From Hyphomicrobiales bacterium (GTDB taxonomy: Bacteria > Pseudomonadota > Alphaproteobacteria > Rhizobiales > Rhizobiaceae), in NCBI GenBank assembly GCA_900470195.1, contig UEIJ01000006.1, positions 124,001-188,000 of the forward strand: DNA of 64,000 nucleotides, read 5' to 3'. Within the stretch, counting starts at the first letter, position 1; each line of letters starts with the position of its first letter. Positions 51,365 to 60,007 of this stretch are shown here, piece by piece. The position numbers were made by a program, and so were the translations under genes. The notes under the pieces are model-generated. The model made no database searches and had not been told where the DNA came from. It was given only the letters and a program-made list of their open reading frames with translations.

Positions 51365-52345
51365 ATGTCTAACATCATCCAACAGGACACCGCACCCTCC
51401 TCCCGCAATCGCCTCGGGCGCATCGACATTGCGCGCGGTATCGCGCTGATCGCTATGGCGATCTATCATTTCGGCTGGGACCTTGAGTTTTTCGGCTATA
51501 TGGCACCGGCTACCACCGCTCATGGCGGCTGGAAACTTTTCGCCCGCTGTATCGCGTCGAGCTTCCTGTTTCTGGTCGGCTTCAGCCTTGTCCTGGCGCA
51601 TGGCAACGGAATCCGCTGGAAACCGATGGCGAAACGGCTGGCTCAGATCGTTGCCGCGGCGGCGGCTATTTCAGCCGTCACGTGGTATATATCCCCGGAC
51701 AGTTTCATTTTCTTTGGCATCTTGCACCAGATCGCACTGGCAAGCATGCTCGGTCTTCTGTTCCTGCGCCTGCCCGCCATCGCAACCCTGATCGTTGCGG
51801 TATTCGTGATCAGCGCTCCGCTTTTTGCTCGAGCCGATATTTTCAATCATCCAGCGCTGAGCTGGGTTGGTCTTTCGACGGTAACACCGCGGTCCAATGA
51901 TTATGTACCGCTGTTCCCGTGGTTCGGCGCAGTCCTTATCGGGATTGCCGCCGCACGGGTTTTCCAGCGTTTCGGCTGGCTTCAATTGCTGGCTGGCGGC
52001 ATCAAACCACAATTTCTAGACAAGCCGCTGACCTTCATAGGCAGGCACAGCCTGGCCTTCTATCTCATTCATCAGCCGGTGCTGATCGCATTGGTCTATC
52101 TGTTCTCGCAACTCGTGCCTCCCACCCAGCCGACACCGCGAGAAGCCTTCACGCAATCCTGCGTGGCTGCATGCCAGCAGAACGGTAGCGAACAGCTATG
52201 CCAGCAGTTTTGCGGCTGCGTGGTAACGGAACTGGACAAGGCGAAACTGTTCGATGATGTCTTCAGCGGCAAGATCGACCAAGAGAACAACAGCACGGTT
52301 CAGGACATCGCACAAATGTGCTCTCCGGTACCCGACGCTCAGTAG
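51365..52345 (+). CDS. DUF1624 acyltransferase-like membrane protein with Cys-rich tail
   Basis: 326 residues. The N-terminal IDIARGIALIAMAIYHFGWDLEF is the DUF1624 (heparan-alpha-glucosaminide acetyltransferase-like) signature, followed by about eight membrane segments up to 255. Such proteins move acyl groups across the membrane onto sugars. The last 60 residues hold six Cys, including two CX3C pairs (CVAAC and CQQFC, the second followed by Cys-x-Cys spacing), not part of the core domain as I know it. Ends six bases before the convergent MerR gene. Confidence 0.82.
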   Translation: MSNIIQQDTAPSSRNRLGRIDIARGIALIAMAIYHFGWDLEFFGYMAPATTAHGGWKLFARCIASSFLFLVGFSLVLAHGNGIRWKPMAKRLAQIVAAAAAISAVTWYISPDSFIFFGILHQIALASMLGLLFLRLPAIATLIVAVFVISAPLFARADIFNHPALSWVGLSTVTPRSNDYVPLFPWFGAVLIGIAAARVFQRFGWLQLLAGGIKPQFLDKPLTFIGRHSLAFYLIHQPVLIALVYLFSQLVPPTQPTPREAFTQSCVAACQQNGSEQLCQQFCGCVVTELDKAKLFDDVFSGKIDQENNSTVQDIAQMCSPVPDAQ

Positions 52346-52351
52346 AACAAC

Positions 52352-52738
52352 TTAGGTATTTACGCCCAATTCGGCGAGACGCTCGATGCAGGACTCTTCG
52401 ATCTGGTCGAGCTCGCCCAGAGTTTCCTCAATGTCCCGCCGCTTCTGCCGAAGATCGGCCCGTTTTTCCTCGACTCGCTTCATGAGCAGCTTCAACTGCC
52501 CCGTTTCCCCAGGCGGCTCGCGGTACATCTGGATGATTTCATGAATTTCCGCGATAGAAAAACCAAGTCTCTTGCCGCGCAGAATCTGCTTTACCAAATG
52601 GCGATCGGCAGGACGGAACAGTCGCGTGCGGCCACGTCTCACAGGAGCAATCAAACCTTCGTCTTCGTAGAAACGCAAAGTACGGGTTGAAATACCGAAC
52701 TCGCGCGTCAACTCCGTGATTGTATAATATTCGCGCAC
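52352..52738 (-). CDS. MerR family transcriptional regulator, LiuR-like
   Basis: 128 residues from a GTG (52738) eight bases after AGGA; a TTG one codon earlier is possible. The MerR winged helix (YYTITELTREFGISTRTLRF) is followed by RRGRTRLFRPADR, ILRGKRLGFSIAEIHEII and a coiled coil with EEKRADLRQKRRDIEETL. This closely resembles LiuR, the repressor of branched-chain amino acid/isovaleryl-CoA breakdown in proteobacteria. No Cys cluster for metal sensing is present. A TTTACGTAAA palindrome lies about 78 bases upstream. No liu genes are in the window, so the target is not shown. Confidence 0.85.
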   Translation of the reverse strand: MREYYTITELTREFGISTRTLRFYEDEGLIAPVRRGRTRLFRPADRHLVKQILRGKRLGFSIAEIHEIIQMYREPPGETGQLKLLMKRVEEKRADLRQKRRDIEETLGELDQIEESCIERLAELGVNT

Positions 52739-53044
52739 CAAAACATTCCTGCCTTATATCAAGCGGACCAGGCTCTAAACCAAACCGGATTCAGAGCTTA
52801 AGTTGTGCTCCCGCATTTACGTAAAAGTCAATACGAAACCGATTTAAACTAAAATACGGTTAGCTACAATTTAGCCGAAAACCGGAGTGTTCGACACGAC
52901 CGATCATCCCAAGTGATGAGCATGGTTAAGAACAGCATTGTACAAAAATCCCGCAATTGCGGTGGTTTCACACCTTTCCGGCTTGCCATCATGTTGCCGC
53001 TCATGCGTTATGAACTTGCGGAAACCAGCTACGAATGGCGATTC
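52739..53044. other. Divergent intergenic region of the MerR gene
   Basis: 306 bases between the LiuR-like regulator and the hypothetical exported protein. It holds the palindrome at 52816-52825. In-frame codons upstream of 53045 are open but show no signal peptide or family features. Confidence 0.5.
52816..52825. promoter_or_regulatory. TTTACGTAAA palindrome, candidate LiuR-type operator
   Basis: A perfect ten-base palindrome of the kind bound by LiuR/MerR-type regulators lies between the regulator and its divergent neighbour. An extra AAGT follows on the right. Autoregulation is the simplest reading. Confidence 0.5.
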
Positions 53045-53410
53045 ATGCGGCGCACTATAAAATTTACTTTGATTGGGCTTTTTGTCGTCGCCGTAATAGG
53101 CGCGAGCCCTTTTGCCGTCGAACCAATCGTGGTCAAGATAGGCGAAGGCTCGATTCGCCAACTCGCCAAGGATGGCAATTTCTGCAAGACTGACCAATGC
53201 GACGAAGGCATGAATTACGCGCTTGGTTTTCTTGAAACCAACTATGGCCTGTCGCCTCACGATGTTAAATGGTGTATGGGCGTCGATGTCATTTCGCATT
53301 ATGAGTTGCCATTCGGTAACGCACTGAAAACATCAATAACCGACCGGATGTACCAACGGTGTGGCGACCCTAAACAGGACGAGCCACCCGGCGATTACTC
53401 GGATGAATAG
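53045..53410 (+). CDS. Hypothetical exported protein with four cysteines
   Basis: 121 residues from MRRTIKFTLIGLFVVAVIGA, which gives a good signal peptide or anchor; starts at 53003 or 52919 are possible but less sensible. After it come CKTDQCDEGMNY, WCMGVDVISHYEL and MYQRCGDPK, so four Cys in all and likely disulfides in the periplasm. The C-terminus is acidic. No family recognised. Its stop is 11 bases before the VanZ-like gene, so the two may be one transcript. Confidence 0.55.
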   Translation: MRRTIKFTLIGLFVVAVIGASPFAVEPIVVKIGEGSIRQLAKDGNFCKTDQCDEGMNYALGFLETNYGLSPHDVKWCMGVDVISHYELPFGNALKTSITDRMYQRCGDPKQDEPPGDYSDE

Positions 53411-53421
53411 AGGCGCTCTTC

Positions 53422-53769
53422 ATGAAGCGATTTTTGCGCATCGGCGCCTGGACGATACTTCTGGCCATTCTTGCAGTTACGATCAGTCCAATACAATTTC
53501 GCCCGGTCACAGGTGAGCCGGTCGATCTCGAAAGGTTTGGGGCTTTCTTTCTCGTCGGCGCCTTGTTTGCCCTCGCCTATCCGCGCCGCTGGATGGGCGT
53601 GCTTCTGCTGACGGTGGGATGTGCAGCCCTTTTCGAACTGATGCAACGCCTTGCGCCCGGACGGCATGGGGAGTTCATAGATTTCTTTTTCAAGGCCGCC
53701 GGAGCCGTCTTCGGCATCGCTGTCGGCTACGGCCTCAGCCTGATCCGGCCCTTTCGACAGAAAACCTGA
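53422..53769 (+). CDS. VanZ-like family membrane protein
   Basis: 115 residues with three to four membrane segments. The spacing ISPIQFRP...LERFGAFFLVGALFALAYP...ALFELMQRLAPGRHGEFIDFFFKAAGA is typical of VanZ-like proteins. Their function is unknown except a weak role in teicoplanin resistance for VanZ itself. The stop codon abuts that of the DUF2336 gene with no base between them. Confidence 0.82.
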   Translation: MKRFLRIGAWTILLAILAVTISPIQFRPVTGEPVDLERFGAFFLVGALFALAYPRRWMGVLLLTVGCAALFELMQRLAPGRHGEFIDFFFKAAGAVFGIAVGYGLSLIRPFRQKT

Positions 53770-54900
53770 TCAGGCTGCGGGGATAGCCTGCAGCCTGTCC
53801 CGCGCGGATTCACGCATAAACTCCAGATGGATGGAACGCAGCAGAGCGGCCAGATCGTCATTGGCGGCAGCGTACCGGCTGGAACGTGTGACTTCGCACA
53901 TAAGTGCCGATATTTCCGCTGGGCCCATTCGCTTTCGCCCGGCAGCAACGGCTCGCCATGCTTCGATGGCGACGATCAAAGGTGCATGCGTGGCATCGCT
54001 CAATCCAGCGGAGCGCAGCAGCGCGGCAAGAGCCGCAGGGCGTCCGCTGGAAATAATTGCACAAATCCGCGCATCGTCGAGATCGGAAAGCGCAGCCAGC
54101 AGGCCCGCGAAGAAATCAATACGGCCGCCTGCAACGGCCCGGATAACAAAGCTGGTCGTAATCTCGCCGCGTAAACGCAGGTGCTCCACCAGCGCAGGAA
54201 GTTCTTCCTGTGAACAGGTCTCTGCCAGATGCATGGAAGCACGAACCGTTGCATCTCCTACCACCTTAACGGCGCGACGCTCACCCAGCAACATCTTCAC
54301 CAGTGGAAGAGATTGCAGAACTTCTCCTACCTTCACAGCCAGAAGATGACGGCATTCCGCCGGAAGATGCGGATGATCCAGTAAAGCCTCGCGCACGAGA
54401 GCATCATGGCCATAGCGTTCGCATATGCGGCGGAATGAAACGGATGCGATCCGGGCGCAACCGTTAAGGAGCATTTCTGCAACTGCCTCATTACTTCCAA
54501 CTTCGGCTATTGCTGCCGAAACTGCGAATGAAACACGAGGCCGTGCAGCGACCAAAACCTGCATTGCGGGCACACTATAGACCACCCGCTCGATCAGATC
54601 GGCGTCAGTGAGAAGCGTCGAGCGCGCTAGGATATAGCCCGCAACCTCCGGCTGGTCAGCAGCGAGCGCCGTTACGATATGCAGAGGCGAATGCACACTG
54701 GTCGAGAGCACGTCTGCCATCGCCATGCGAACTTTGGGGGAAGGATCATCAAGCAAAAGCGTCAAAGCCGCTTCTGCCTGCGCGCGCACATGGTCCGGCT
54801 GTTGCTGGTCGACACATTGTCTGGCTAGATGAGCCGCGCGCGCAACACGCGCAACTACCGTTTCGCAACGGCCCAAAAGCGCATCTTTTTCGATATACAT
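53770..54900 (-). CDS. DUF2336 domain protein with HEAT-like repeats
   Basis: 376 residues from MYIEKDALLGRCETVVARVA. It is mostly alpha-helical with repeated Asp/Ala-rich pairs (LLLDDPSPKVRMAMADVLST, then several analogues), matching DUF2336 (PF10098), a family found mainly in alphaproteobacteria and likely to be an alpha-solenoid. No catalytic motif is seen. GGGG precedes the ATG at a short distance. It probably binds other proteins; the partners are unknown. Confidence 0.8.
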   Translation of the reverse strand: MYIEKDALLGRCETVVARVARAAHLARQCVDQQQPDHVRAQAEAALTLLLDDPSPKVRMAMADVLSTSVHSPLHIVTALAADQPEVAGYILARSTLLTDADLIERVVYSVPAMQVLVAARPRVSFAVSAAIAEVGSNEAVAEMLLNGCARIASVSFRRICERYGHDALVREALLDHPHLPAECRHLLAVKVGEVLQSLPLVKMLLGERRAVKVVGDATVRASMHLAETCSQEELPALVEHLRLRGEITTSFVIRAVAGGRIDFFAGLLAALSDLDDARICAIISSGRPAALAALLRSAGLSDATHAPLIVAIEAWRAVAAGRKRMGPAEISALMCEVTRSSRYAAANDDLAALLRSIHLEFMRESARDRLQAIPAA

Positions 54901-55052
54901 TCTGGCCCCGCTCCAGATCGTTCTTGTATTCGAAAAGATTAATTTAAAATGGTTTACGAGCGGTTTACCATGTTTATTAACCCCGTTGTCGCAGCATGGA
55001 ACCGAACGCATCTTTGCTCGTTGTACCGTTATAAATTCAACGGAGACTTCAA

Positions 55053-55370
55053 ATGGCTGACGAAAAGATCACCAATGACATCCAGCAAGCTCTCGAAAAG
55101 CAGATCGCTGACATGCGCACAGAATTGAAGCGTCTTTCAAAATCGCTGGCGTCACAGTCCGGTGACTTGAGGGAACGTGCGGAAGATGCCTTTGATGACG
55201 CGTCCGGTCGTTTCCGTAACGCGGCGCAGGCGGTCCGTGAACGCGGCCAGGTGGTAGCCGAAACGGTCCGCGAGAACCCGGGTACGGCCACTACCCTTTT
55301 TGGAACTGCCGGCATTATCGGCATTCTCATTGGCGTTGCGATTGGCTGCGCCATTTCAGATCGACGCTAG
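55053..55370 (+). CDS. DUF883 (ElaB/YqjD-like) membrane-anchored protein
   Basis: 105 residues. A long charged helix (about 5-75, DIQQALEKQIADMRTELKRL) precedes one membrane segment near the C-terminus (about 82-100) and the ending CAISDRR. This is the DUF883 layout; E. coli YqjD and ElaB bind ribosomes at the membrane in stationary phase. The gene ends at its own terminator. Confidence 0.88.
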   Translation: MADEKITNDIQQALEKQIADMRTELKRLSKSLASQSGDLRERAEDAFDDASGRFRNAAQAVRERGQVVAETVRENPGTATTLFGTAGIIGILIGVAIGCAISDRR

Positions 55371-55397
55371 CTGCAATAACTTATTCTGATATTTGTG

Positions 55398-55425
55398 CCC
55401 GCGCTTTATCCAAGGCGCGGGTTTT
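55398..55425 (+). terminator. Terminator of the DUF883 gene
   Basis: CCCGCGC and GCGCGGG form a seven-base stem with a ten-base loop, followed by TTTTGCTT, 27 bases after the stop. Confidence 0.75.
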
Positions 55426-55484
55426 GCTTGCGGTCTTTACGGGACGATCGTGCTCTGCTAGCTCCCTGTTCATTGGCAATTGCC

Positions 55485-55535
55485 ACCGGTCGCAGCCTAC
55501 CCGGTCAAAACAAGGACGAGCGCAATGCATGCGCT
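55485..55535 (+). promoter_or_regulatory. preQ1-I riboswitch upstream of queF
   Basis: ACCGG and CCGGT form stem P1 around the loop TCGCAGCCTAC, followed by CAAAACAAGG. The elements GGTCGCAG, ACC and the A-rich tail ending AACAAGG match the Thermoanaerobacter tengcongensis-type preQ1-I aptamer. A six-base hairpin (AGCGCA/TGCGCT, 55519-55535) comes next, with no T-run. The queF start codon is 38 bases after it, behind AAAGG. PreQ1 would repress queF, an enzyme of its own synthesis, probably at translation. Confidence 0.82.
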
Positions 55536-55572
55536 GCAAGACTGCGACGTGGCTTGAAACAAAGGCACGTAC

Positions 55573-56040
55573 ATGTCTGAAAAGACGATATATTCCGATC
55601 TAAAGCAGCTCGGCTCTCACGCTTCTGTCCCGCAAAAGCCGGAGGATGCTATCCTCGAGCGTGTTGCAAATCCGCAAGCGGGAACACTTTATTGCGTCCG
55701 CTTCACCGCACCTGAGTTCACCTCGCTCTGCCCAATGACGGGCCAGCCCGATTTCGCCCATCTGGTGATCGACTATGTTCCTGGGCAGTGGCTGGTGGAA
55801 AGCAAGTCTCTGAAACTGTACCTGTTTTCATTCCGTAATCACGGCGCATTTCATGAAGATTGCACCGTGACCATCGGCAAACGTCTGGTTGAGCTGCTTG
55901 ACCCGGAATGGCTCAGGATCGGCGGCTACTGGTATCCGCGTGGCGGAATTCCAATTGACGTTTTCTTCCAGACCGGAGCGGCACCGCAGAATGTCTGGAT
56001 ACCGGAACAGGGCGTTCCCAACTATCGCGGCAGAGGTTGA
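55573..56040 (+). CDS. queF: NADPH-dependent 7-cyano-7-deazaguanine reductase
   Basis: 155 residues, the short (type I) QueF. It reduces preQ0 to preQ1 for queuosine in tRNA. Cys53 in [12 protein letters not shown] is the nucleophile, Asp60 the proton donor, and Glu76 in VESKSLKLY binds the substrate. AAAGG lies seven bases before the ATG. A preQ1-I aptamer is in its leader, so it is feedback regulated. Confidence 0.96.
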   Translation: MSEKTIYSDLKQLGSHASVPQKPEDAILERVANPQAGTLYCVRFTAPEFTSLCPMTGQPDFAHLVIDYVPGQWLVESKSLKLYLFSFRNHGAFHEDCTVTIGKRLVELLDPEWLRIGGYWYPRGGIPIDVFFQTGAAPQNVWIPEQGVPNYRGRG

Positions 56041-56140
56041 TCGGCCTATATCGGTTGTGGCCGAGCGTCGCGATCCCTATTATAAAAGCTGGCAACATGG
56101 CCGTACGAAAGCCCCGGAAAGCCCGCGTGAAAGGACTTCC

Positions 56141-56314
56141 ATGAAAAACCTAGCTATTCTGATTTCTCTGGTGGTTCTTGCCGGATGCGGGGGAGCAGGC
56201 AAGGCCGCGATGGACACGGGCAAGAGCTTTGATCGATTCGCCTGCATGTCGCGCAATTTCAAGGGAGAGCCGCCCTGCCCGCAGCAGGAAGGCGCAAGTC
56301 AGCCAGCACAATAA
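56141..56314 (+). CDS. Small lipoprotein, 57 residues
   Basis: 57 residues from MKNLAILISLVVLAGCGGAG; AAAGGA precedes the ATG. The lipobox is LAGC with Cys16. The mature part is about 42 residues with two further Cys (FACMSRNF and PPCPQQ) and ends in Gln/Ala/Pro-rich sequence. It should sit in the outer membrane. No homolog family is recognised. It is 20 bases before the DUF924 gene. Confidence 0.75.
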   Translation: MKNLAILISLVVLAGCGGAGKAAMDTGKSFDRFACMSRNFKGEPPCPQQEGASQPAQ

Positions 56315-56334
56315 AACCAGAGAGGAGGCCTGTC

Positions 56335-56877
56335 ATGGCTATCGAACCCAAGGATGTTCTGGATTTCTGGTTTTCGCCCCGGATGCGGGAAAACTGGTTC
56401 AGCAAAAGTGACGAGATCGACGCTGAAATTCGCGGGAAGTTTCTGACAGCTTACGAAGATGCGCGTGCTGACAAGCTGGAGCAGTGGAAACAGCAGCCGG
56501 AAAGCGCTCTGGCGCTCACCATTCTGTTCGATCAGTTTCCGCGCAATATGTTTCGTGGGTCTCCCCGCTCCTTCGAAAGCGACGGGCTGGCTCGCGATGT
56601 GGCTGCGCAGGCACTCGATCACGATTTCGACCGGAAACTGTCGCCCGACCAGCGCCAGTTCTTCTATCTGCCCTTTATGCATAGCGAACATCTGAGCGAC
56701 CAGAAGCGTTGTGTCGATCTTTACGAAAAGCTCGGCGACGAGTTCTCGCTCGGTTTTGCCCGCCAGCATCACGATATCATTGAGCGGTTTGGGCGCTTCC
56801 CGCATCGCAACAAGGTGCTCGGGCGCGACACGACCCACGAGGAAGCCGAATTCCTCAAGGAACATGCTGGTTTCTGA
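56335..56877 (+). CDS. DUF924 family protein
   Basis: 180 residues. VLDFWFSPRMRENWFSKSDEID, LTILFDQFPRNMFRGSPRSF and FYLPFMHSEHLSDQ are the DUF924 (PF06041) marks, a soluble all-helical TPR-like fold of unknown function. GGAGG lies upstream of the ATG. Its stop is one base from that of the convergent regulator. Confidence 0.9.
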   Translation: MAIEPKDVLDFWFSPRMRENWFSKSDEIDAEIRGKFLTAYEDARADKLEQWKQQPESALALTILFDQFPRNMFRGSPRSFESDGLARDVAAQALDHDFDRKLSPDQRQFFYLPFMHSEHLSDQKRCVDLYEKLGDEFSLGFARQHHDIIERFGRFPHRNKVLGRDTTHEEAEFLKEHAGF

Positions 56878-56878
56878 T

Positions 56879-58291
56879 CTATAGCAAACGATAGGGCAGA
56901 ATTCCGCGGCGGTCGTGATCGACCGCCAGTCTGCTTTTAAGCGGCGGAACCGCGCGTTGCACACATTCAGCACGTTCGCAGATGCGGCATGAAACGCCGA
57001 TCGGATCGAAGGCGGAACGCACCGCAATGTCCAGCCCGTCCGCATAGACAAAATCCTGCGCATAGGCCACCTCACAACCAAGGGCGATGGCATAGCGGCG
57101 CTGGGGCGCGTTGAAGCCCCCTTCGCTCTTGGTGAGTTCCGTCGCAATACAAAGATAGCGTGCGCCATCCGGCGTTTCAGCCAACTGGCGTATGATCCGT
57201 CCCGGCGTCTCGAACGCCTGGTGTACATTCCACAGCGGACATGCAGCACCGTAGCGGGCAAATTGCAATTTGGCGGCACTGTGCCGCTTCGTGATATTTC
57301 CGGCCCGGTCTATGCGAGCAAAAAACACCGGCACACCCCGCTGGCCCGAACGCTGCAACGTGCTGAGACGATGCGCGACCTGTTCCAGACTGGCCCCGAA
57401 GCGCGACGCAAGGAGCTCCAGATCGTGTCGCAACTCCTTCGCCGCCGAAAGAAAGGTTTGATAGGGCAGCATGAGCGCGCCGGCAAAATAGTTGCGCAAA
57501 CCAATCTTGCAAATTTCGACTGCCTCGGCAGAGCGAAAATCCGCCCGCCTTGCAATCGTACTCACAAGCTCCTCCATTTCCAGTTCGGCGATCTGAAACG
57601 CTATCTGGAAATTGCGGGTAGACGCGGGCGAATATGGATTGAGATAAAGCACTCGCGCTTGCGCATCGAACCGGCGCAAAACCGCTTCGTCCGGTGCCGC
57701 CCGCGCAATATGCACACGGTGACGCTCACCCATATATTGCGGCAAGGCCACACCGATGTCTCGCCCCGGAATGCTCAACTCGCTCGCAAGCTTTTCTGCT
57801 GCAATATCAATCTCATGTACGTAATTGTCGATAAAATGGAAAAAGTCGCGGACTTCTTCATAAGGCGCGGGCTCGGCAGCAGACGGGGCGCGGCCCAATT
57901 GGTTATCCAGACTTGCAAGCTGTTCGCTGTTGCGGCGGTAAGCTTGATGGCAGGCAATCAGCGCATGCGCCAACCCCGGCGCGTTTTGCGTAATGAGCTT
58001 CAGTTCCTGCAGGTTCGGCTTGTAATTGTCGAATACCGGATCGGCCAGCGCTTCGGAAACCGCAGATAGCAAACGATCATCGTCCCCCAGCGAAATGGCA
58101 CCGATGTCAATCTGGTAGTTTTCAGCCAGCGCCAGCAGAACCGCCGCCGAAACGGGCCGCTGATTATTCTCGATCTGGTTGAGGTAACTCGTTGAAATAC
58201 CGAGCCGTTCGGCAAAACCCGACTGGGTTGCGCGATGCTGCTCCCGGATTTCACGTATCTTTCTGCCGATATAAAGTTTTCTGGGCGCCAT
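56879..58291 (-). CDS. pccR: Short-chain fatty acyl-CoA regulator (ScfR/PccR-type)
   Basis: 470 residues from MAPRKLYIGRKIREIREQ. A Cro/C1-type helix-turn-helix (about 8-65) is followed by an ImmA/IrrE-like region (about 150-290) and a C-terminal DUF2083 region with the Cys set GVSCRICERAEC. This is the layout of RamB and of PccR of Rhodobacter sphaeroides, which activates propionyl-CoA genes. It is divergent from pccB, with TTTGCAAA repeats between them, one of which covers its own start codon. No Shine-Dalgarno sequence precedes the ATG, so the message may be leaderless. Confidence 0.9.
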   Translation of the reverse strand: MAPRKLYIGRKIREIREQHRATQSGFAERLGISTSYLNQIENNQRPVSAAVLLALAENYQIDIGAISLGDDDRLLSAVSEALADPVFDNYKPNLQELKLITQNAPGLAHALIACHQAYRRNSEQLASLDNQLGRAPSAAEPAPYEEVRDFFHFIDNYVHEIDIAAEKLASELSIPGRDIGVALPQYMGERHRVHIARAAPDEAVLRRFDAQARVLYLNPYSPASTRNFQIAFQIAELEMEELVSTIARRADFRSAEAVEICKIGLRNYFAGALMLPYQTFLSAAKELRHDLELLASRFGASLEQVAHRLSTLQRSGQRGVPVFFARIDRAGNITKRHSAAKLQFARYGAACPLWNVHQAFETPGRIIRQLAETPDGARYLCIATELTKSEGGFNAPQRRYAIALGCEVAYAQDFVYADGLDIAVRSAFDPIGVSCRICERAECVQRAVPPLKSRLAVDHDRRGILPYRLL

Positions 58292-58320
58292 TTGCAAATT
58301 CGCATTTCGCTATTTGCAAA
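58291..58320. promoter_or_regulatory. TTTGCAAA repeat pair, ScfR/PccR operator
   Basis: ATTTGCAAAT palindromes, core TTTGCAAA, lie at 58291-58298 and 58313-58320, 14 bases apart, with TTTCGC-like partial copies between. TTTGCAAA-N4-TTTGCAAA is the site reported for PccR. The first copy includes part of the regulator's start codon. Confidence 0.75.
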
Positions 58321-58452
58321 TTTATAACTTACACAATCGCACCTTTTCAAGCTTTTCTGGAACGTCTTCCGATTTTAAGCAGGAAGGAGAAAAAGACTAT
58401 CTTTTCAGTTTCATAACACGCCTTCCGAAGGCCGCCCAAAAGTGGGGACTTT

Positions 58453-59985
58453 ATGCAGGAACTTCTTGAACAGCTCGAAGCCCGCCGGGCGGAAGCCCGC
58501 CTTGGCGGCGGCCAGCGCCGCATCGACGCGCAGCACGGCAAGGGCAAGCTCACCGCCCGCGAACGCATCGAAGTGCTTCTCGACGAGGGATCGTTCGAGG
58601 AATTCGACATGTATGTCACTCATCGCTGCACCGATTTCGGCATGGAAAAGCAGAAAGTCGCTGGCGACGGCGTGGTAACGGGCTGGGGCACGATCAACGG
58701 GCGGCAGGTTTATGTGTTCAGCCAGGATTTTACCGTTCTCGGCGGCTCCTTGTCTGAAACCCATGCGCAGAAAATCTGCAAGATCATGGATATGGCCATG
58801 AAGAATGGCGCGCCGGTCATCGGGCTCAACGATTCCGGTGGCGCGCGCATACAGGAAGGCGTCGCCTCGCTCGCGGGTTATGCCGACGTATTCAAGCGCA
58901 ACGTGGACGCGTCCGGCGTGGTGCCGCAGATTTCGGTCATCATGGGGCCTTGCGCTGGCGGCGCGGTCTACTCGCCGGCCATGACCGACTTTATCTTCAT
59001 GGTGCGGGATAGTTCCTATATGTTCGTGACGGGTCCCGACGTGGTGAAGACCGTCACCAACGAAATTGTTACAGCCGAAGAACTGGGCGGCGCATCGACC
59101 CACACCAGAAAATCGTCGGTCGCGGACGGCGCTTATGAGAACGATATCGAAGCACTGGAACAGGTCCGCATTCTGTTCGATTTTCTGCCACTCAACAATC
59201 GTGAAAAGCCGCCCGTACGCCCGGTATTCGATGACCCGGCAAGGCTTGAAATGCGGCTCGACACATTGATCCCGGACAGTGCCACCAAGCCCTACGACAT
59301 GAAGGAGCTTATCCACGCGCTGGCTGACGAAAGCGATTTCTTTGAAATTCAGGAAGCTTTTGCAAAGAACATCATTACGGGTTTTATCCGTATCGATGGG
59401 CAAACTATTGGCGTCGTTGCAAACCAGCCCATGGTGCTCGCCGGTTGCCTCGATATCGATTCATCGCGCAAGGCAGCAAGATTCGTTCGCTTTTGCGACG
59501 CCTTCAACATTCCGATCCTCACCCTTGTAGATGTCCCGGGCTTCCTTCCCGGCACGGCACAGGAATATGGCGGGGTCATCAAGCACGGCGCAAAACTGCT
59601 CTTTGCCTATTCGCAGGCCACCGTTCCGATGGTCACGCTCATCACCCGCAAAGCCTATGGCGGCGCATATGACGTGATGGCGTCGAAACACATTGGCGCG
59701 GACATCAATTATGCATGGCCGACGGCGGAAATCGCTGTGATGGGAGCCAAGGGCGCAACGGAAATCCTCTATCGTTCGGAATTGGGCGACGTTGAAAAAA
59801 TAGCGGCGCGCACGAAGGAATATGAGGAGCGTTTCGCCAATCCGTTCGTGGCTGCCGAACGCGGCTTCATCGACGAAGTCATCATGCCTCACTCCTCGCG
59901 TCGCCGCATTGCGCGGGCTTTTGCCAGCCTGCGCAACAAGAGCCAAAGCACGCCGTGGAAGAAGCACGACACCATTCCGCTGTAA
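58453..59985 (+). CDS. pccB: Propionyl-CoA carboxylase beta subunit
   Basis: 510 residues; GGGGA is seven bases upstream. It moves the carboxyl group from biotin to propionyl-CoA. The carboxyltransferase fold spans the whole chain ([63 protein letters not shown] and the C-terminal [12 protein letters not shown]). First gene of the propionyl-CoA operon and probably regulated from the operator region 130-160 bases upstream. Confidence 0.97.
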   Translation: MQELLEQLEARRAEARLGGGQRRIDAQHGKGKLTARERIEVLLDEGSFEEFDMYVTHRCTDFGMEKQKVAGDGVVTGWGTINGRQVYVFSQDFTVLGGSLSETHAQKICKIMDMAMKNGAPVIGLNDSGGARIQEGVASLAGYADVFKRNVDASGVVPQISVIMGPCAGGAVYSPAMTDFIFMVRDSSYMFVTGPDVVKTVTNEIVTAEELGGASTHTRKSSVADGAYENDIEALEQVRILFDFLPLNNREKPPVRPVFDDPARLEMRLDTLIPDSATKPYDMKELIHALADESDFFEIQEAFAKNIITGFIRIDGQTIGVVANQPMVLAGCLDIDSSRKAARFVRFCDAFNIPILTLVDVPGFLPGTAQEYGGVIKHGAKLLFAYSQATVPMVTLITRKAYGGAYDVMASKHIGADINYAWPTAEIAVMGAKGATEILYRSELGDVEKIAARTKEYEERFANPFVAAERGFIDEVIMPHSSRRRIARAFASLRNKSQSTPWKKHDTIPL

Positions 59986-60007
59986 GATTGCTATGGGTAC
60001 GATAAAA

